NCBI GenBank assembly: GCA_017893485.1
Contig: CM030358.1
Span: forward strand, 257,174,477 to 257,238,476
Direction: 5' to 3'
DNA: 64,000 nucleotides
DNA from: Hemerocallis citrina
Taxonomy: Eukaryota > Streptophyta > Magnoliopsida > Asparagales > Asphodelaceae
Shown here: in pieces, positions 58,605 through 64,000 of the stretch
Position numbering within the stretch: the first letter of the stretch is position 1
Layout: the number at the start of each line of letters is the position of its first letter
The notes under the pieces: generated by a model
Databases searched by the model: none
The model's input: the letters and a program-made list of their open reading frames with translations, nothing else
Told to the model about the DNA's origin: nothing
Made by a program: the position numbers and the translations under genes

Positions 58605-60197
58605 GCTTTTTTTTTAGTTTTCTGACTTTTCAATGGTTTTCAATAAGAATAAAATTTGGAGAAAAATACTAGAATTTATACAAAATGAAATGGAGTTTAT
58701 TAAAAGAAATTGTACAATTTTTCAAGTATATTTGAGATACAAAAATGGAATTTAAGATAGAAAGATGAATAATGTGAACTTCAAAATCTATTATTTAAGA
58801 ATAGATCTTTCTTTTATTAAGAAGAGTAAAATATTAGTTTGTGAAGTGATTTCTCCTGAAGAGAATGTCAATCTTTTCTTGTTTAAAGAATATTTTGAAG
58901 TGAGATGAGATATTGTAAGAGTTTGAATTTGTTGATATAATTTTATGTGATGAAATTGTGTTCTTAAAAGAAATTATTTGCTTATAAAGATTATGAATGA
59001 ATAAATAGATCATGAATAGTGACAAGATATTGATCATTTATGACTAAGTTGAAGATGAAAATATTTAAGTTTAAGACATATTTATTGAAGGGTATGTGTA
59101 CCCAAGGTTTCTTGTACATGAAAAAGTTGTGATTTAGAGTTAGTGAGACCTCGGGTACCAGCACTATTCAATTGAAAAGAGTTGAGATATATTTTGAGAT
59201 ATGGCCCTGGAGCTATCTCGTATTTTGTTGATTAAGTCTGGTAAGGGGGTAAGACTAACTCTAGGTATAGAAATTTATTCATGTCTCGAACTTAAAGAAA
59301 AAAATTAGGCAAATAAGTGAAGATGTAGTAAACCTGGACAAACGTAAGTGGGGCACTCTATATAGTCGGGCGGTAGATTCCGGGACTATAGACCCAGTCG
59401 GGCAGTGGATTCCGGAACTGTGGTTGCTTCGTGGGTGACGGCCTTTTATTTTAAATCAAGGACTATGCGTAGTCAGGCGGATAGTTTACCATTCTCCAAT
59501 GTATATATGTATACCGGGGCTGGAGGGGCACTTGCGGGATGATTCGCACAATAAGGGATCTGTTATAATAGTCGGGCGGTGGATTCCGGGGGCTGAGATC
59601 CATATTCGTGGAATGATCTAAACCTTGTCTTATTACTGGGTAGTTCTCATGGCGAGGGACTGAACCCTTAAATGTGGAGTACGTAGGTGCTTGCCCTCAG
59701 ACCTATGTAGTATGGGATGTATAGAATCCGAAAAAGTATGCATTAGTGTCATCCTAGTATAAAATGTGTGTATTAGGCATTAAGGCATCGCATACACTTA
59801 TATGTTTAGAATAATCACTTTTGACACTTCATTGTTCATTCAAATTGTGGTTTGTTAAAGTATGAAAACGTTATATGTACGGCATAGAGAGGATGGCCGA
59901 TTATAACAATTTCGTCAGTTGTAAGTGACTGACGTGCCCACAGCTTAATATGCAGGTAATGGACATTTTCATGGAGAAGTAAAGATGTTATGATGCTGTT
60001 GATTAATTATATTGATAAAGTTGTACAAGTTGTATTTTATTCTCATTGTTGTATCTTCCGCTGTATAAACAAATTGTAAAGAACTCTGATGCTGTTGAAA
60101 AGTTTTAATTTTCTTGTAAAATTGTACGAAGTGAAGTGTAAAGATCCTGTGGAATCTCGAATTCGTTCTCATTTAGAATTCGGGGCGTTACAATTCT

Positions 60198-62312
60198 CAT
60201 AAGTTGATTGAAAGAACTGAAGCAGCAGAATGAATTTAAAATTCAATAGGACATGTTAGTTAAAAAACTCTTGCATTTGATGGGCTTTGCATATTTACAG
60301 TAAGAAGATGATGGGATCTCAAATTAATTGCATAACAAACAGGGAAGGTGTCATCTTCTACACAGTAGTATACGATTAACTGCTTATGAAGCCTGAAGCA
60401 ACCTTTGAATTCCTCAACAATCTCCCTCTTCATGCGCAAGCTTTTGGACACGAGATCAAGTCAGTCATTTCCATGGTCCATCCAACAATTACAATTTCCT
60501 ATTCCAAGCAAGCCCACATCTAAAAGCCTTGGCTTAATCCCAAACCTATCCTGACTTATTCACTATTCTGAAATCTGAAACGGTTGTAATCCGAATACTG
60601 GGAAAAAAAAAACATAAGTCTGATATGGAATTGATTAAAACCAAATTCTGAAATTAATCAACAGCAAACTCGAATTCAAATACACCTAAAAATTGAACTT
60701 AATTAAGCCCTAAAATTGATCTTAAATCACACCATAATTTGGACTTCAATTAATTTCCTATTCCAAGCAAACCCACTTCCAAAAGCCCTGGCTTAAACTC
60801 AAACCCATCCTAACTTAATTACACAGACTCGAGAAATTAAAAAGAACAACTAAACCTGCAATTAGACAGTCCAGACCCGAGCCTCCATTGTGTGGAGAGC
60901 GGCGTGCAGCTTGGTGAGCAGTGTGCACCGTGAGGTGGAGTGGAGGGCGCTGCGTGAGTGCGACGAGCGGTGTGCAGTGTGAGGAGGAAGGGATTGCGTG
61001 AGTGCGGCGAGCAGCGAGTGGCGAGCGGTGTGCGGGAGGGATGCGAGGGTCTGGGTTTGGGTTTTTTTTTTTTTTTTTTTTGAAAGTGGGGATGAAGATG
61101 AAGCGGCGTGTGGGTGCAGTGATGGGGTTTGTTGTTTTGTTGTTATTCAAGCTTGCACGTAAATTTCTTCTTTTATTCTCCTTTCTCTATTTCAAAATAG
61201 AGAAATGAAAGAGGGGTTACACTCTCTCTCTCCTATAAGCATAATATATAGATATAATTAGAAGTTGAAGTATTCTCGAGATCGAGGGCATAAAGTAAAA
61301 TTGATGTCAAAATAGGGAGATGAAGCAAAATTTTCAAAGATATGTCCCAAGAAAACTTTTGGAAGCAAATAATACTAGTTAATTAGCACATAAAATGTAC
61401 TCGTAAGAGACTAAGTGTGATTCTTTAAAGGGATGGTTAATATATCTCTTGCTTAAAAAATGTGTGGTTAAGATTAGTTTAAGTTGGGTTGTCAACATAT
61501 TACACAACTCCAACACTCTAGTTATAATGGTAGAGAAGCTATTGAAGAAATAAGATAACTTCTAAGTTTGTCGTTTGAATTTTGGTTTTGGCATGGAGAT
61601 AATTATGCAGGTTAAAACATACGGTGTGCATTTCATATGAGAGTTTTCCATTGTATATAGAATTTATTTTTATAGTGCTTAGGGATTGAAAGAATATCTA
61701 TTCTTAGTGAGAGATTCATTGTAAACTCTTATATTGTCTGTTATTAAATAATATCTAAGGTTTCTCTCCCAATAATTTACTTTTATAGTTAGGGAGTGAA
61801 AGAAGATAGATTCTGAGAGATTCATTATAAAATTCTTATATTGTCTCTTGTTAAATAATATATAGGATTTATCTCCTGGATTAGATTAGGCAAATAAGAT
61901 AAAGTTGCTTGTCAGGAGTGATTTTTTATATCTTCTTGATTGTTGAACTTGATCGATTGTCGTTCTCGTTTCGTTCCGTAATCTCCATCGCAAATTTTCA
62001 AACTATAAATTATTCACTAATTTTACCTCCATGAGAAAAAGAAACTTTTAGCTATTATGTACACTGATTTTGAAAAAAATATTATTAGCAAATGTAAATT
62101 GTTTCTTCAACCAACTGATTAAAGGTGGCTGCAAAAAGAACTACTTTTCCAGGATAATATCTAATACCAAATGGACTTGTGGGAATGGGCCAGACTCGAG
62201 TTGACTCACGTAAACCTAGGTTCGGCTTCATTTAATTTTCAAGAGTCCAAGTCCATTCTGTTTTGTTTTGTTTGGTTTAGTTAACAAATTATCTCAAATC
62301 TCTAATCTCTGA
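60198..62312. other. No gene recognised; several small repeats
   Basis: A 65-bp direct repeat starting TTCCTATTCCAAGCAA occurs at about 60497 and 60758. A G-rich stretch (60885-61050) with repeated GCGAGCGGTGTGC-type motifs and a T-run at 61062-61081 may be a promoter/5' region on the minus strand. On the minus strand, TCTATATATTATGCTTATAG near 61252 resembles a Helitron 5' end. Confidence 0.4.
61657..61880 (+). repeat. Diverged tandem duplication, about 115 bp
   Basis: Two copies share TTTTATAGT, AGGGA(T/G)TGAAAGAA, GAGAGATTCATT and TCTTATATTGTCT, then TTAAATAATAT. Confidence 0.8.
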
Positions 62313-62501
62313 TCTCTAATATTATAATGGGAGATAACTAGTATTATTTATCAATCTGTCAACATGTGCAAGCGTACGTTCGCAAGCGTACGTTCATAAC
62401 TAATCTACAAGATATCTTAGGTTCAAATCCAAACTATGTCTAAATTTTTAATTTTAAAAACTATATTTATTAAGACATCCATCGCACGTGTAAATCTCTA
62501 A
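62313..62501 (+). mobile_element. Short non-autonomous Helitron (189 bp)
   Basis: It starts TCTCTAATATTATAATGGG after A and ends CTCTAA before T. It shares an internal AGGTTCAAATCCA stretch and the 3' sequence ATCGCACGTGTAAA with the Helitron at 42753. The 3' hairpin has lost pairing on its left arm. Confidence 0.78.
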
Positions 62502-62506
62502 TATAA

Positions 62507-63623
62507 TCTAATATTATAATGGGAGAAGGTCTTTGGTAGCGTTTGGCCCAGCTTAAAATTAGCTTCTCTTCTCCTTTAGAAGGAGAAGCTTGGCCAAACG
62601 CATATTTTGAAAAGCTCTACAGAAAAAGAAGTAGCTTATTTTTAATGAAGAAAATGAGCTTCAAAAAAGCCCTCAAGAGCAACTTCTGACTTCTCATTTT
62701 CTCTTTTTTTTACCTGTTCACTTTTTTTGGCCCTTCCCACATATCAAACCCTAACAACAAAAAATTTCCTCCTTCCCCTTCCCCTTCCCCTTCCCCTTCC
62801 TCGCCGAACATTCGCGACCGGGGAGCACTTTGTTCAGTACTTTGTTCCATTGATGGAAGCATTGACGCATCGCAGTGGATGTAATTATATATGAGAACTT
62901 TGTTCAGTACTAAACAATGATTAATTAGTTCCTAGTTGAGAATTTAACTGACCTAGCCGTCCTTAATGATTTGCCCACATGATTTATAGTCATTGTCTTT
63001 TCTCTAGGCTCTTTGTTTATAGACAGAGATTGGAGCATAAAGAAATTGATGAAGCTGGTTACTATTTCCTTTTAAAATGAAAATTTTATTACAGGATCCT
63101 CGTGAATCAATGAATTATTTTCTGTTAAAAACTTAATTTTAACCCACAGACAATAAAATGGTTATTTTTAACAAGGATTTTTTTAGAATGCAAACTCTCA
63201 ACTAACATAACTTCTTAATATTTTTTGTAACTACCTTACATTCGCTCACAGCCATACAATATGTAATATTTATTTACGTACAGTTCAAATATTTTTTTTT
63301 CTTTTCCTTTTTACGAGTTTTTTAGGTTATTCTAAATATTTCATTTATTAGTAATATATAGTTTATTTTTGTAATTTGATAACTTATATTTTATTCTTAA
63401 ATAAAATTAAAAGCTTAAATTGAGTATAAAAGTAGTTTACAATTGATATCTTATGCCAAACAACTTCTACCTTAAAAGTAGCTTTAAAGTTAAAAAAAGC
63501 TGACTATCCAAACAGCTTCAGCTTTTAATTTCAAAGCTCTACTTTCTAGCTTCTCCTTCTGAAGTAGCTTTAAAGTCCAAAATAAGCTAGGTCAAACACA
63601 ACCTAAGTGTCATTTGTAAATCT
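62507..63623 (+). mobile_element. Helitron 5' part split by a MITE-like insertion
   Basis: TCTAATATTATAATGGGAG at 62507 repeats the start of the short Helitrons. The sequence AGTGTCATTTGTAAAT, which follows within 30 bp in the copy at 42753, reappears here only at 63607, so about 1.07 kb has been inserted. The 3' end is missing, cut off by another Helitron end at 63625. Confidence 0.65.
62531..63606. mobile_element. MITE-like element with long imperfect inverted repeats (about 1.07 kb)
   Basis: The left end CTTTGGTAGCGTTTGGCCCA and the inverted right end CTTAGGTTGTGTTTGACCTA are followed on both sides by AGCTT-rich sequence with GAAGGAGAAGC and AGCTTCT motifs. The interior has a (CCTTCC)n-like run at 62771-62800. 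A clear target duplication is not visible, so the superfamily is open (hAT-like by look). Confidence 0.6.
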
Positions 63624-63624
63624 A

Positions 63625-64000
63625 CTAGGTTTGCCCGTTGACACGTGCCTACGGCACGTCTTCGGAACGGTGCACCTTATTTAATCGTATAAAATAGTTT
63701 TGGAGGTCGAGCAAATTAATTGAAGTAGCAAAGATATTATATGATAAACTTTTGGGGTCCAGCAAAAAAACATATTATATGATTTTTTTTTTTGAACTAT
63801 TTTTAAAGCTTTTAAATTTTTAATTTTTTTAGTTTTTAAATTTTTTATTTTTTAAAAATTTTTAAAAAATTTTATTTTCTTAATTTTTTGAATAGAAGAG
63901 GGAGGAAGAGAGAGAGAAAAAAATAAAAAATAGATATAGGAGTTGTTTTGGGTGGGAGATTTGAATTTGAGTTTTGGAGGAAACTTTTGGGAGAAAAATA
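63625..64000 (-). mobile_element. 3' end of a minus-strand Helitron running out of the window
   Basis: Read on the minus strand, the perfect 7-bp hairpin ACGTGCC-GTA-GGCACGT (63643-63659) is followed by CAACGGGCAAACCTAG and then T (63624). This is the CTRR end with the usual upstream hairpin. The rest lies beyond 64000. The tail 63780-63900 is nearly pure A/T. Confidence 0.65.

Larger units (their letters stand above)
46646..60192 (+). mobile_element. Solo LTR of the Tekay-type family with several insertions
   Basis: It starts TGTAACACCCCACATTTTT and ends AATTCGGGGCGTTACA. The 5-bp target duplication ATTCT lies at 46641-46645 and 60193-60197. The plus orientation agrees with the copy at 656. 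The right part (about 58500-60192) carries the shared block (CTATGTAGTATGGGATG) and the repeated TCGGGCGGTGGATTCCGG modules, as in the other LTRs. The MULE, the MITE and a foreign tandem array account for most of the excess length. The exact limits of the array insertion are unknown. Confidence 0.78.

Noticed and set aside
61002..61208. A short gene with a poly-Phe stretch
   Set aside because: The Phe run is a T-run of about 20 bases, and the rest lacks any motif.
62507..63623. A target duplication for the inverted-repeat element in the Helitron
   Set aside because: Short matches near 62531 and 63606 are all three bases or fewer, and depend on where the ends are drawn, so none is claimed.

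Overview
The window is intergenic DNA of a flowering plant, probably a eudicot. It is AT-rich, carries tRNA-Met-primed Ty1/copia elements, Tekay-type Ty3/gypsy LTRs, a CACTA element, a MULE, hAT-like MITEs, Helitrons and a LINE-like retroposon, and I see no convincing intact host gene. Nearly everything is a transposable element or its remains. The only long open frames (9782-14131 and 21326-25174) are copia Gag-Pol polyproteins.

Layout. 1-3497: 3' end of a Tekay-type gypsy element, with a broken pol tail and its 3' LTR. 3498-4650: decayed antisense copia. 5215-8626: solo LTR, minus strand. 9401-14440: young complete copia with 5-bp target duplications. 14588-15933: retroposon with a T-run (reverse poly-A) and 17-bp target duplications. 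16995-36585: a second minus-strand solo LTR (duplication AAACC). It holds a 14.8-kb CACTA element (17273-32045, duplication TAC), which holds a complete copia (18154-26806, duplication GAAAA). This is a three-level nest with every boundary readable. 36591-46645: Helitron-like DNA with exon-like gene fragments, among them a possible dynein light chain piece. 46646-60192: a third solo LTR, plus strand (duplication ATTCT). It contains a 3.28-kb MULE-like element whose two 308-bp ends are themselves palindromes, a 203-bp hAT-type MITE, a 250-bp-period tandem array and a piece resembling a Tat-type LTR. 60193-64000: low-complexity DNA and clustered short Helitrons, one split by a MITE-like inverted repeat.

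The genes do not form a host pathway. Working parts belong to the two copia elements, and both carry probable lesions. The element at 9401 lacks both cysteines of its integrase zinc finger. The element at 18154 has a premature stop removing the last 44 codons of RNase H. The CACTA, MULE, MITEs, short Helitrons and solo LTRs encode no intact enzyme here and would depend on proteins made elsewhere. The strongest observations are the three-scale palindromic architecture of the MULE, the fully dated nest, the tRNA-like modules shared by the Tekay-type LTRs, and the 250-bp array. All calls come from reading the sequence; no database search was run.
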